This document shows, piece by piece, positions 24,246-35,155 of a stretch of 64,000 nucleotides of DNA. Position numbers and translations under genes: made by a program. This stretch comes from Raphanus sativus (taxonomy: Eukaryota; Streptophyta; Magnoliopsida; Brassicales; Brassicaceae): assembly GCF_000801105.2 (NCBI RefSeq), contig NC_079513.1:24396273-24460272 (forward strand). The letters run 5' to 3'. Each line of letters starts with the position of its first letter. Position 1 is the stretch's first letter. The notes under the pieces were generated by a model, which worked only from the letters and a program-made list of their open reading frames with translations, was not told the DNA's origin and made no database searches.

Positions 24246-24591
24246 TGTGAAAGATAAGAAAACAGAGACAAAACTTGAACTTTGAATACTTTCACCTTAC
24301 TTCAATTAGGGTTTTACAAGGTCTTTAAATAGACAAGAGAAGGATCTAGAGACTCTACTCCTCACAGCTAAGAGGATAAGATTACAAGCTGTAAAGAAGA
24401 CTTAGTCAAGACAAACAGACAAGAGAGATAGAAATCGGTTAGACAGCAGAGCTGCTCCTTTCACCGTACACTCTGCTCTGTCGTTACACTTTGGGAAAGA
24501 TAGCCGTTGGTTACTCTGCAATAGATTCACAGATGGGCCTGAGGTCTGTTGGGCTGTATCATCGAGGCCCATTGGAGTCTGATCACTAACA
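24246..24591 (-). repeat. Copia 5' LTR
   Basis: 346 bp, apparently identical to 19723-20068, and followed by the second TCTTG target copy at 24592-24596. It carries the promoter of the element. Confidence 0.95.
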
Positions 24592-24596
24592 TCTTG

Positions 24597-24840
24597 TGCT
24601 TCTTGAACTTTGGTGAATCAAGTGGATCCACATGCATCTCCACCATCCTCGCGATCCTTGAGTTGAACGCTGCAGAAGATTGCTGGGAGGGATTGTCGTT
24701 AATGTAATTCAATTGCTTTTGGTGGTGGTGGTGCATTCACAATCTTGTAAATGGCAGCTTTGGTTTCCTTATCTATACGTTTCTCCTCATCTTCATCCGA
24801 GTATCCCTTGTATCGCCATGAAGGGGTTTTAAGAGACGAT
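24597..24840 (-). pseudogene. SKIP/SNW-domain pseudogene, 5' part
   Basis: Minus-strand translation gives SLKTPSWRYKGYSDEDEEKR, then KETKAAIYKIVNAPPPPKAI, then in a shifted frame NDNPSQQSSAAFNSR, ARMVEMHVDPLDSPKFKKHK, which matches the SNW region just N-terminal to the part at 19215-19717. A frameshift follows the poly-Pro segment, and the N-terminal third of SKIP is missing, so the copy was already a fragment when Copia inserted. The parent gene in Arabidopsis is At1g77180 (recalled), which is not in this neighbourhood. Confidence 0.85.
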
Positions 24841-25133
24841 TGATTGTTCCGGGGTGTTAATCACGTACGCCACACGTAACAAACAGATTTGAGTTTATAC
24901 ATATCTTTCTATGATTGGTTAGGGAAACCTGAATAAATCTGAGATTCATTGTGTCGGGGGTGTTGATATTGAGCTTTTCTTTTTGGAAAAATTACATTGC
25001 ACGGAATCAGAAAATCTAACGACATGACAGTTTACAACAAGGCTTAACCTCACTCGTTTCCTGCTCCAAGTCTCTGCACCCTCGCCACGTCCTGATTCTT
25101 TTCCTTCTTCAGTTTCATTTTTTGCCTCCATGT
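24841..25133. other. Spacer and 3' flank of TNL copy 1
   Basis: From about 24890 the sequence parallels 30195-30370 (CTATGATTGGTTAGGGAA, TTACATTGCACGGAATCAG, GTTTCCTGCTCC), so this is the 3' end of the duplicated TNL unit. The segment 25010-25130 is the decayed counterpart of the TNL2 C-terminal codons, in a shifted frame after an earlier stop. Confidence 0.7.
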
Positions 25134-28100
25134 CTATTGTAAGATTACTTCATCAGAAAAGCCAGCGTCATTATCATCAACATCATCCTCTATATCCTCC
25201 CCAACGTCATCAGTAGACCATCCACACTTATCATAATCATCATCATCACCTTCATCATCATCTGTATTTTCATTGTTTGCCTCTATGTTTGTGTCGATAT
25301 ATTCTTGGTATTCAGTTTCTTTTCCATCAAGTACCTCCAAAATTCGTACACCGCAGCCCCTGATCTCCAAGGCTTCATCATCATTGACTGTGAACAGAAA
25401 AGAAAGCTCGCTGAAGGTGGCATCTTCGGCTTCAGGGAAATCTTGGTCAATAGAGAAAGAATCTTCAAATATACACAGATGGTGCTTTACATAATAACGT
25501 ATATCTGGAATATGATGAAGCTGGTTTGATCCATATGGGATAGTGTGGCCATTCTGTTTACCTCTGACGCAACAAGACACTGTCTGAAGACCATAGATAC
25601 GGAAGCGTGCAAACAGTACGATGCAAGCTTTGAATCTGAAGACTGAAGGAAGAGGTCTTGGAGTCAGACCGATCGTTAGGGAATTTGAGGTAGCTCGGTG
25701 AGTGAAGTGTGCAGGAACATTTTTACCCGGTAAGAAGGCATATTTGCAAGCTGATGTCTGGATGAGCTTTCTCGCCTTTTGACTCAGGTTGAAGCACTTA
25801 CCAAAATTTAAGAAAATATTTGGATTTTGAAAAGAAGAGTTTATTCTCCTCAAGTATAGAAGAGATTGTGCATCTAGAGATAGAAGGGAACCTGGAAGCT
25901 GTGGCAATGCTGTGAGCATTCTAAAACCTCTGACTGAAAGCTCACTTAGTCCGGAGAGACGTTTGATGCAATCTGGAATAGTTTTTACACTCTCACTGTA
26001 TAAACGTAATGATATTGGAGATGTAAAAGCCTTCTCGGGTAGACATATAGGTAAAATGTAGTGAATATTTAAGTCCGATCGTAATTTCCACTTCGATGAT
26101 AATTCGAAGGGGCGCTTCAAGTCAGGCCGCCCCCACTTGATCTCTGCTCCAAAAAATCCATCATCATAAATCGTCTCACGACCTTTACACAGTTCAATAG
26201 TATGAAGATTCTCCAACTTAGAAATGTTTGGAGATACAATTTCCAGGTTTCTACATTCAATCATGTATAGTTCCTGCAGACCATATAGATTCTCAATCCA
26301 GGGAGGAATTTCCTCTATCCCTGTGTTGCTCAGCTCCAACACGACGATGCTGTAGGGAACATTTGGGAACTTCTTGAGCTCCCCTGACATATTCAATACC
26401 TCGAGATTGATTAACCTACCGAAAGAAGAGGGAAGCTCCTTCAGAAGGCAGCATTTCTTCAGTATGCAGACTCCAAGCCTAGTGGCGTTGCCAATAGAGC
26501 TTGTGAGCTCTAACAAACTTACGCAGCCATAGACATTAAATATTTCGAGACTCGTTGCTGTCGAGAGATCTGGAATCTCTTTCAGATGGACAGAGAAGCT
26601 CAAATCCATCCGCTTGAGGCATGGGAGAGGCTATACCAAAAAATAAAAGTTTTAGACAAAATGACTAACCGCGCTTTACAAGCAAAATACAAAAAAAAAA
26701 AATGGCGACTATTTTTACTTTGATTCCCTCCCAAAGTGTCTCAAAGTTGCTGTTGGGCATGATTAGTTCGACAAGGAACTTTCCAGAGAACTTGGAAGGC
26801 CAAAATCTCATTGGAGCCTGGCTCCAATGTATGTATCTGAGTTTGTTGGGAAAACATTCATCGAAGGCGCCTTCGGGTGTGTTTAAGGTACCAACATCGA
26901 TATCTAGAAACTGGAGATTTCTTATCCCTTGGAAACCGCTTTTACTTATTTTGATTTCCTCTCCCTCCAAGTTGTGGAGCTTTATGCCTAGAACAGTTCC
27001 AGTACCCTATAATATATTATTCAGAAACAAAAAATCTCAGCTTCAAAAACAAAGGAATCAGAGGACGGGAGTATTGAAAAAAAAAGGAACTTACAGTGTT
27101 TTCATAAAAAAATCAGAAATCTCAGTGGCTTTCGTCAAGAACTGTCGCTTCCCAGGTTCGGCAGACTGTCGATAGACAATTTCTTCACCCATTTGTTGCA
27201 GTAAACTATGCATCCTTACTCTTCCATACTCTATATATATAAGACTTCTATAAGCTAAGGTTTGCAGCCCATGGTTGACGCTTAAATCGCTTTTTTCAAG
27301 AATACTCTTAACGCTATCAACGAGGAAACCAACAAAGAAACATGCAATATGCAGAAAAAAAGCTTTTTCTGCATCACTTAAGACGTTGTAGCTCAATTTT
27401 AGAGTTGCTTCAATTTCCCCGTGAAGGCTAGACCTGAGGCTTGGTAGTGCGTCTATCCACTCGTTCTCTGACATTCCTCCTAGATATGATCCCATGACTC
27501 TCAGGCCTAAAGGTAGATTACCCGCAAGGATCGCAACTTCCCAAGCAAGAGTTTCAAAATGATAATTTAAAAACTTCTGACCGAAGGCATATAGATACAA
27601 GATCTGATAAGCCTCATCTCTAGTTGGAAGTTTCATCTCGTAGATTTGATTGGCCTCGAGTCGGAGTGCTTTGAGAAGTTTTTTATCTTCGGTTGTAATG
27701 ATAATCATACTTCCAGGACCAAACCATTCTCTTTTTGCCATTTCCTCTAGTTGCCACCAGCTATCCACTTCATCAAGAACAACCAACACTTTTTTGTCAC
27801 TCAACTTTTGTGGAGCCCATCCCAAGTGACCAGCCACAATATCCTTTTGGTTAAAAATTTGAGACAACAGCTTTTCCTGAAAACGTAACTTCAAATGATG
27901 GTCGTTGCCACAAGACCTCTCAAAACATCCTTTGATATTCTCCAAAAAGGTGCTGAATGAAAAACCATGAGAGACTTGGTTGTATAAAACTCTGGCGACC
28001 GTCGTCTTACCAATCCCGGCAGGACCCCATATCCCAATCACCTTAACATCTTTTGTTTGTAGGTCAACATCGTTTTCATCTCCGTGACACGAGGTTCTAT

Positions 28101-28882
28101 GCCAACAAAGTCGTCGAAATCATTTGATGGTGTCAAAGGCAACACACCCATAATATTTGTGGCAAGTTCGTTGATCAAATCAGCTTCAGTCTCCCTAACC
28201 AAAAACAGAGGATATCCATTAGAACATACATCATGAAAAGCAGCTACACATAATAAAAATGAAAGCCATAGAAACATGGTTCTAGTATCGATAAGTGTTC
28301 ATATGTAATCTTTCTTTCCTAAGCAAAACTATCAGATAAGTAACACACGATGTAATTTTTTTTTTGGACAGAGTTAATTTAACATTTGTTCAAAAAAAAA
28401 GAGTAAACGAACCAGTTGCTAGAGGCATAACCAGCTATGTCCGCGACTTCCTTCAAAGCTTGCCTCCATACATACGTCACCTCTTCTGTTTTTTCCACAC
28501 AGGTTTTCTCAAAGGCTTTTCCGAAATCTCTGGTCTGCTTCCTAACATCGGATGGATCCACTTCGTAGAAAATGGTCATCACTCTTTGTTGATTCTCTTC
28601 CCTGCACTTCATGATTTCTACTAACTCATCCAAACACCAGCTTGAAGAAGCGTAGTTACGGGAGAGCAAGACAATGGCGACCCTTGATTGTCTGATCGCT
28701 CCTACAAGCGCGGGACCGACAGATTGGCCTCGCTCCATCTCGTTATCAATGAAGGTTGAGATCCCCTTGCTTTTGAACTCTTTCACAACGTGGCTAAGAA
28801 AGCCTTTGCGAACGTCTTCTCCACGGAAGCTCAGGAAGACGTCATACAGCCAACTGCAAGACACAGAAGATGAAGAAGCCAT
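25134..28882 (-). pseudogene. TIR-NBS-LRR (TNL) immune receptor, copy 1, two frameshifts
   Basis: Four exons as in copy 2: TIR 28882-28413, NB-ARC 28194-27095, linker 27006-26719, LRR/C-JID/tail 26630-25134. TIR has [16 protein letters not shown] and the NADase Glu in [17 protein letters not shown] has P-loop GPAGIGKTT, kinase-2 [22 protein letters not shown] and MHS in place of MHD. Against copy 2 one base is missing at about 28063 (AGGTCAAC versus AGGCTCAAC), just before the P-loop, and another near 27109 at the NB-ARC exon end. Each breaks the frame and they lie about 950 bp apart, so the full receptor cannot be made; a truncated TIR protein could be. The acidic tail ends early at DEVILQ. 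It is syntenic with the TNL cluster At5g18350-18370 (recalled). A sequencing error is possible. Confidence 0.85.
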
Positions 28883-29764
28883 GAATAACAAGCACGAAGA
28901 AATTCTGAAGGGAATGACAAAGCTTTCAGATCGGAAGAAGGAGACTTTGTATATATGTGTGCGTGGCTCGTCAACACATTGAAAAAAGATAACGTGAAAA
29001 GATATAAGGACACAGTAAACTTCTCAGAATCATCTAACAGTTGACTTGTCAAGTGGAGAGGAAGTATCATGAACGCAAGAAACTTTTCAGCGTCCTCCTA
29101 CAGTTGACTAGGAAAAGATACAAATACATTGACTTACAAGGAAAGACCAAGATCTGATATTATAATAGGCTAAGAGATTACCATGAGTCCTCCCCAACAT
29201 CTCCTAAAGTTAGCCATTGTACACGTAAAGCTCAGCAAGAAACTGCTCGTAGCACTGAGAAGTCTAAATGATCTTAACTTTACGTGATAGACAGTTCAGT
29301 GTCCTGAAATGGCCGGTTTCAACGGGAAAAAAAAAATAAAATCAAAAATCAAAAGATTTCACTCGTCATCAGCATTGTGGACTAATTTTAAAAAGTTACA
29401 CCCCCGTCACATAAACAAATTTCATAGCATTGTAGATTGTCTTGTTCAGTATAAGACCGCCTAAAAATGGTCTATGTACACCAAACTCCGCTAAATAATA
29501 ATAAGGAACAATTCTATAGATAAAAAGAGGTGGGAGCGGTCAAAGTGTTTACCGTTTCATGATTGGGATTGTGCACGGCTTAGCATTTGGAAGAATACAA
29601 GAGAGAACCACATGACTTGGGACTTACGAAATCCTCACGGATGATTTCACTAGCCGGAATATGAATCAGAAAAGTCAACTAAGAGTAGCAACACTCAGGG
29701 CCCTCTTTAGGTACTAAACGTTCTCAGAAAAGACTAATACAAGACTCTAGTGTGGCGATTCCCT
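28883..29764. other. Promoter of TNL copy 1 and spacer
   Basis: 28883-29310 is homologous to 34334-34790, the upstream region of TNL copy 2 (shared TTGACTTACAA, AATAGGCT-A--GATTACC, TGAGTCCTCCCCA, GTACACGT-AAGCTCAGCAAGAAA). It holds the TNL promoter and ends the duplicated unit. 29311-29764 shows no gene; 29655-29715 matches a stretch at 16655-16720. Confidence 0.65.
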
Positions 29765-30100
29765 TCATGGCTCTTCACCAGTACCAGATCTCTTGATCCA
29801 CTGCAAAATCGCTTCTGCTTCTGTCACTGCACGTTGTGATCCTTGCTCTGCAAGCTTCATAAATGTCGAGTATACATCCTCCCCTTCTTTGATCAGTTTC
29901 AGCCTAGTCCTCTCTCTCTGTCTCTGTTACCCGTATTCAGACAGCACATGCGAAGGACGATCGATACAACGTTCTCGCCATTCACTGAGCAACACAGATT
30001 CCTCAAGATACAGAACAGATGATCGACAAACCCTATATCCTCCATTTCTTCAATCACCCCGTCGTGTGTATACGTGACAACACAGATAAGCAAATATCCA
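29765..30100 (-). pseudogene. U-box/ARM E3 ligase remnant, C-terminal part
   Basis: Translation gives VIEEMEDIGFVDHLFCILRN, then VNGENVVSIVLRMCCLNTGN, then after a one-base frameshift near 29905 TRLKLIKEGEDVYSTFMKLA and AEAILQWIKRSG before a stop at 29765. This resembles the ARM-repeat C terminus of the PUB46/47/48 family of plant U-box ubiquitin ligases, which in Arabidopsis lie at At5g18320-18340 next to the same TNL cluster (recalled). No U-box or upstream ARM repeats are found nearby, so this is a relic. Family assignment is from memory and local order; the frameshift is visible in the sequence. Confidence 0.6.
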
Positions 30101-30346
30101 TAGGGAGACCACTTTTTTCCTTTTTATGGAAGGATACAGAAGTGGAAAACAGCATAAGCGGCATTTTATGGCGGCTGAGAAATCAGTATATATATAGATT
30201 CTATGATTGGTTAGGGAAGCCAGAGTGATCGAGTTCCCAAACCTGAAAAAATCTCAGATTGATTGCTCCGGGGATGTTGAGATTGAGCTTCTCTTCTTGG
30301 AAACTTACATTGCACGGAATCAGAAAATCTAACAACATCACAACAC

Positions 30347-33300
30347 CTACACAAGGCTTGACCTCATTCGTTTCCTGCTCCTCGTCTCTGCACCCTCATC
30401 ACGTCCTGATACTTTTCCTTCTTCAGTTTCATTGTTTGCCTCTATTTTTATGTCGATTACTTCATCAGAAAAGCCAGGATCATTATCATCTACATCATCC
30501 TCTATATCCTCCTCAACGTCATCAGTATCATTGTTATCATCGACAACACTTTCACTATCATCACCACCTTCATCTTCTTCGTCATCATCATCCTCATCTG
30601 CATTTTGATTGTTTGCCTCTATGTTTGTGTCGGAAACCTCATCAGAACAGCCAGGGTCATTATCATCGACAGCATCCTCTACATCCTCCTCAAAGTCATC
30701 ATCATCATCGTGAGCACTTTCACTATCATCACCAACTTCATCTTCCTCACCATCATCAGTTGCATTTTCATTGTTTGCCTCGATATACTCTTCGTATTCA
30801 GTTTCTTTTCCATCAAGTACATCCAAAAGTCGTACACCACAGCCCTCAACCACCAAGGCTTTACCATCATCAACTGTGAATATAAAAGAAAGCTCGCTGA
30901 AAGTGGGGTCTTCGGCTTCAGGGTATTGCTGGTTTAGAGATAAAGAATCTTCAAAAATATATAGATGGTTTCGAGATGAACCTAGACATGACATATGATG
31001 AAGCCGGTCTGATCCATATGGGACAGTGTGGCCATTCTGTTTACCGCTGACGCGACAAGACACTGTCCAAGGCCCGCAAAGATTACGGGAATTGTCTTCT
31101 GACAGTAAGATGCAAGCTTTGAATCTGAAGAATGGAGGAAGAGGTCTTGGAGTCAGATGAATCGTTAGGGAACCTGAGATAGCTCGGTGGGTGAAGTGTG
31201 CATGCACATTTTTACCCGGTAAGAGCGCATATTTGCAAGCTGATGTCTGGATGAGCTTTCTCGCTTTTTGACTCAGGTTGAAGCAGCCAGCAAAGTTTAG
31301 GCAGATATTTGGATTTTGAAAAGAAGAATCTATTCTCCTCAAGGATCTACAAAAGTGTGCATCTAGAGATAGACAGGAACCTGGAAGCTGTGGCAGTGCT
31401 GTGAGCTTTCTGCAAGCTGTGATTTTAAGCTCACTTAGTCCGGAGAGACGTCTGATGCAATCTGGAATAATCTTTAAACTATCACTCGTTAAACATAATG
31501 ATGTCGGAGATGTAAGAGACTTCTCTTGTAGACATATCGGTAAAATGTAGTGAATGTCTAAGTCTGATCGTAATTTCCAGCGGCGCTTCAAGTCAGGCCC
31601 CCACTTCATCTCTGCTTCAAAATATCCATCATCATAAATCATCTCCATATGACCTCCGCCACCTTTAAGCAGATCAATAGTCTGAAGATTCTCCAACTTA
31701 GAAATGTTTGGAGATACAATTTCCAGCTTATCGCATCCAGTCATAAAGAGTTCCTGTAAACAATATAGCTTCTCAATCCATGGAGGAATTTCCTCTATCC
31801 CTGTGTTGTGCAGCACCAGCTCTACGATGCTGTAAGGAACATTTGGGAACTTCTTGAGGTCACTCAACCCTGACATATCCAATCTATATAAACAAGACCA
31901 AGTACGAATCGATGATGGCAATTCCAATGCCCCTATCCCAGAATAGCTCAGATCGAGTTCTTTCAAACTCGAGCAACCACTGATTTTCTCCAGACTCGAG
32001 CAACCACTGCGTTTTTCCAAACTCCCGCAATAACTGAGGTTCAGTTCCTCGAGATTGATTAACCTACCGATAGAAGAGGGGAGCTCTAGCAATCTATCGC
32101 ACAAAGAAAGATTTAGTACCTCGAGCCTCGTTGCTTTTGAGAGATTTGGAATCTCTTTCAGATACGGAGAGTTTCCGAAATCCATCCGCTTGAGGAATGG
32201 GAAAGGCTACACACACAAAAAAAAAAAAAAAAATTTAGATAAATGAGTAACCGCGCTTTACACACAAGACAATACAAAAAATGGATAATATATTTATTTA
32301 CTTTGATTCCTTCCCAAAGTTTCTCGAAGTTGCTGTTGGGCATGATTAGTTCGACAAGAAACTTTCCAGAGAACTTGGAAGGCCAAAATCTCATTGGAGC
32401 CTGGTTCCAATATATGAATCTGAGTTTCTCGGGAAGATAGTTGAGGCATTCGGGTAATTTTAAGGTACCACCAGCGAAATATATAAACTGGAGATTGTTC
32501 ATCCCTTCGAAAGCTCTTTTACTTATTGGGAGTTCCTTAAGTAAACATGGGAACGATATGCCTAGAACTGTTCCAGTGCCCTATAATAGATTATTCAAAA
32601 AGAAACAAAATATCAGCTTCAAAAAAAAAATACAAGGAAACAGAAGACTGCAGTAAAAAAAATAAACTTACACTATTTTCATCAAAAATATCAGAAATCT
32701 CAGTGGATTTCGTCAAGAACTGTCGCTTTCCAGGCTCGGCAGACTGTCCGTAGACAATTTCTTTACCCATTTGTTGCAGTAGACTATGCATCCTTATGAA
32801 TCCTTCCTCTATGGATATAAGGCTTCTATTAGCTAAGCTTTGCAGCCCATGGTTGACGTTCAAATCGCTTTTTTCAAGAAGAGTCTTAACGGTATCAACC
32901 TTGAAATCAGCAAGGAAACATGCAATATGCAGAAAAAGATCTTTTTCTTTATCACTTAAGACGTTGTAGCTCAATCTTAGAGTTGATTCAATTTCGCTGT
33001 TAAGGCTAGACCTGAGGCTTGGTAGTGCGTCTATCCATTCGTTCTTGGACATTCCTCGTAGATACGACCCCATGACTCTCAAACCTAGAGGAAGATTACC
33101 CGCAAGTTCCGTAACTTCCCAAGCAAGACCTTCAAAACCATTATTTGGAAACTTTTGATCAAAGGCATATAAACAGAAGATCTGAAAAGCCTCATGTCTA
33201 GCTGGAAATTTCATCTCGTAGATTTGATTGGCCTCCAGTTTGAGTGCTTTGAGAAGTTTTCTATCTTCGGTTGTAATGATAATCATACTTCCGGGACCAA

Positions 33301-34333
33301 ACCATGCTCTCTTTGACATTTCCTCTAGCTGCCACCAGCTATCCACTTCATCAAGAACAACCAACACTTTTTTGTCACACAGCCTCTCTGGAGCCCCTCT
33401 TAAGTGACCAACCACAATATCCTTTTGGTTAAAAATTTGAGACAGCAGCTTTTCCTGAAAACGTAACTTCAATTGATGGTCATTACCACAAGACCTCTCA
33501 AAACATCCTTTGATATTCTCCAAAAACGTGCTGAATGAAAAACCAGGAGAGACTTGGTCATACAAAACTCTGGCGGCGGTCGTCTTACCAATCCCGGCAG
33601 GACCCCAAATACCAATCACCTTAACTTCTTTTGTTTGTAGGCTCAACATCGTTTTCATCTCCGTGACACGAGCTTCTATGCCAACAAAGTCGTCAAAATC
33701 ATTTGATGGTGTCAAAGCCAACACACCCATAACATTTGAGGCAAGTTCGTTGATCAAATCAGCTTCACTCCCACTAAAAAAAACAGAGGGTATTAACAAT
33801 TAAAACATACATCGTGAAAAGCAGCTACACATAATACGCAAGTGGAAGTAAAAGGGAACGAACCAGTTGCTAGAGGCATAACCAGCTATACCCGCGACTT
33901 CCTTCAAAGCTTGCCTCCAAACATGCGTCACCTCTTCTGTTTTCCCCACACAGGTCTCATCAAAAGCTTTTCCGAAATCTCCGGTCTGCTTCCTAACCTC
34001 AGATGGATCCACTTCGTAGAAAATCGTTATCACTCTTTGCTTATCCTCTTCCCTACACTTCATGATTTCCACTAACTCACCCAAACACCAGCTTGAAGAA
34101 GCGTAGTTACGGGAGAGCAAGACAATGGCGACTCTTGATTGCCTGATCGCTCCTACAAGCCCAGGACCGACGGATTGGCCCCGCTCCATCTCGCTATCAA
34201 TGAACGGTGAGATCCCTTTGCTTTTGAACTCTTTCACAACGTGGCTAAGAAAGCCTTTGCGCACGTCTTCTCCACGGAAGCTCAGGAAGACGTCATACAG
34301 CCAACTGCAAGACACAGATGATGAAGAAGCCAT
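30347..34333 (-). CDS. TIR-NBS-LRR (TNL) immune receptor, copy 2, intact
   Basis: An intracellular immune receptor; its TIR domain is expected to act as an NADase signalling through EDS1. Exons 34333-33864, 33773-32672, 32580-32302 and 32206-30347 join in frame to 1236 aa with GT-AG introns at the standard TNL positions. TIR (about 10-150): [15 protein letters not shown], with the catalytic Glu in [17 protein letters not shown] (about 175-520): P-loop [41 protein letters not shown], and MHS where MHD is usual. LRRs follow, with six or so repeats and two short duplicated ones ([19 protein letters not shown]), then a C-JID-like domain. The protein ends in a ~140-residue Asp/Glu-rich tail of repeated modules and a basic RSRKRMRSS end. 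The start at MASSSSVS follows family practice; an in-frame ATG lies further upstream. It is syntenic with At5g18350-18370, a cluster that includes DSC2 (recalled). Confidence 0.92.
30426..30790 (-). repeat. Coding tandem repeat: acidic tail modules of TNL copy 2
   Basis: Two full modules and a partial third, period about 170 bp, each opening with IEANN-(E/Q)N and passing through an Asp/Glu run, GDDSES, then [13 protein letters not shown] or a variant. The module openings read on the plus strand as TTGTTTGCCTC near 30440, 30614 and 30778. TNL copy 1 has only one such module. The repeat expanded within the coding frame without breaking it. Confidence 0.85.
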
Positions 34334-34784
34334 GAATAACAAGCACAAAGAAATTCTGAAGAGAATGACAAAGCTTTCAGATTGGAAGAAGAAATAATCA
34401 AAAAGAGGCTTTGTTTGTGTATGTGGGGCTATTAGCCACATTAAAAAAAAGACTCAGTAAAGTTCTGGGGGTCTTATGCTCTTTATAAAAAAAAGACTTA
34501 TGGGGTCCTCTTCGAATTTACTTTTCAAGTGGTGAGGAAGATTCATGAATGCAAGAAAATTCTCAGCGTCCTCCTACAGTTGCTTAAAAAAGATACAAAT
34601 ACATTGACTTACAAAGAGACTTAGGAGAGACCCAGATTTGATATCATAATAGGCTGAACGATTACCTTGAGTCCTCCCCACATCTTCTCAAGTTGGCCAT
34701 CTGTACACGTGAAGCTCAGCAAGAAAGTTCTCATAGCGCTTGACAGTCCAAATGATCTAAGTTAACGTAGGGGACAGTTCAGAC
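34334..34784. other. Promoter of TNL copy 2
   Basis: Homologous to 28883-29310 upstream of copy 1, with small indels. The similarity fades near 34790, where a sucrose synthase fragment begins. No other gene is seen. Confidence 0.6.
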
Positions 34785-35155
34785 CTAGACCTATGTTGAA
34801 CTTTGGATCAAACACATCGATGCCGTGAAACTACTCTGTATAGTCCCGGGAGTGTAAAAGCTCCATGGCTTTCATATATTGACTAACCGTGTTCTTCCTG
34901 AGCAAAACAACTTGAATGAGAACTCGTGCAGAAGAAAAACACTTCTAGATATTAAGTAGTAACTTACGTTCCTGCGATCTCTTGGTAAGTGCTAGTGAAT
35001 CACTAGTAGTGATGATGAAGTCTGCGTTGTTCATAGCGATTAGATCATCTGTGAGCTGACAAGAGAACTAGAGAAGTGGTACTTGTTGTCGAAATCTTTC
35101 TAGTAAATGTTTTGAGTCCGGATACTTGGTCTTCTCCAGAGCATGTGCAACACTA
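34785..35155 (-). pseudogene. Sucrose synthase fragment with a retained intron
   Basis: Minus-strand translation gives VAHALEKTKYPDS, then after changes FSCQLTDDLIAMNNADFIIT, TYQEIAG, then a GT-AG intron (34967-34898), then QY-ESHGAFTLPGLYRVV in mixed frames and HGIDVFDPKFNI. These are consecutive pieces of the glucosyltransferase core of plant sucrose synthase. In-frame stops and frameshifts make it non-functional. The retained intron shows it came from genomic DNA, not a retrocopy. It lies directly downstream of, and on the same strand as, the apyrase fragment at 35156-35900. The parent gene is not in this window. Confidence 0.8.

Larger units (their letters stand above)
19723..24591 (-). 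mobile_element. Full-length Copia LTR retrotransposon, young
   Basis: A 4869 bp element in minus orientation: 346 bp LTRs starting TGTG and ending AACA at both ends, a 5 bp TSD (TCTTG), a primer-binding site complementary to initiator tRNA-Met next to the 5' LTR, a polypurine tract next to the 3' LTR, and one long gag-pol frame. Comparing the two LTRs base by base I see no difference, which implies a very recent insertion. Domain order (protease, integrase, reverse transcriptase, RNase H) places it in Copia (Ty1). It lies inside an already decayed SKIP pseudogene. Confidence 0.97.

Noticed and set aside
28379..28891. TIR exon of TNL copy 1 as a stand-alone 170-aa gene with start at 28891
   Set aside because: A good donor (CTG-GTTCGT) at 28412 and homology to copy 2 show it is exon 1 of a TNL; truncated expression remains possible and is noted as a finding.
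30259..30879. 206-aa plus-strand frame rich in His
   Set aside because: It is the antisense of the acidic TNL tail; the His-rich composition is the complement of GAT/GAA codons.
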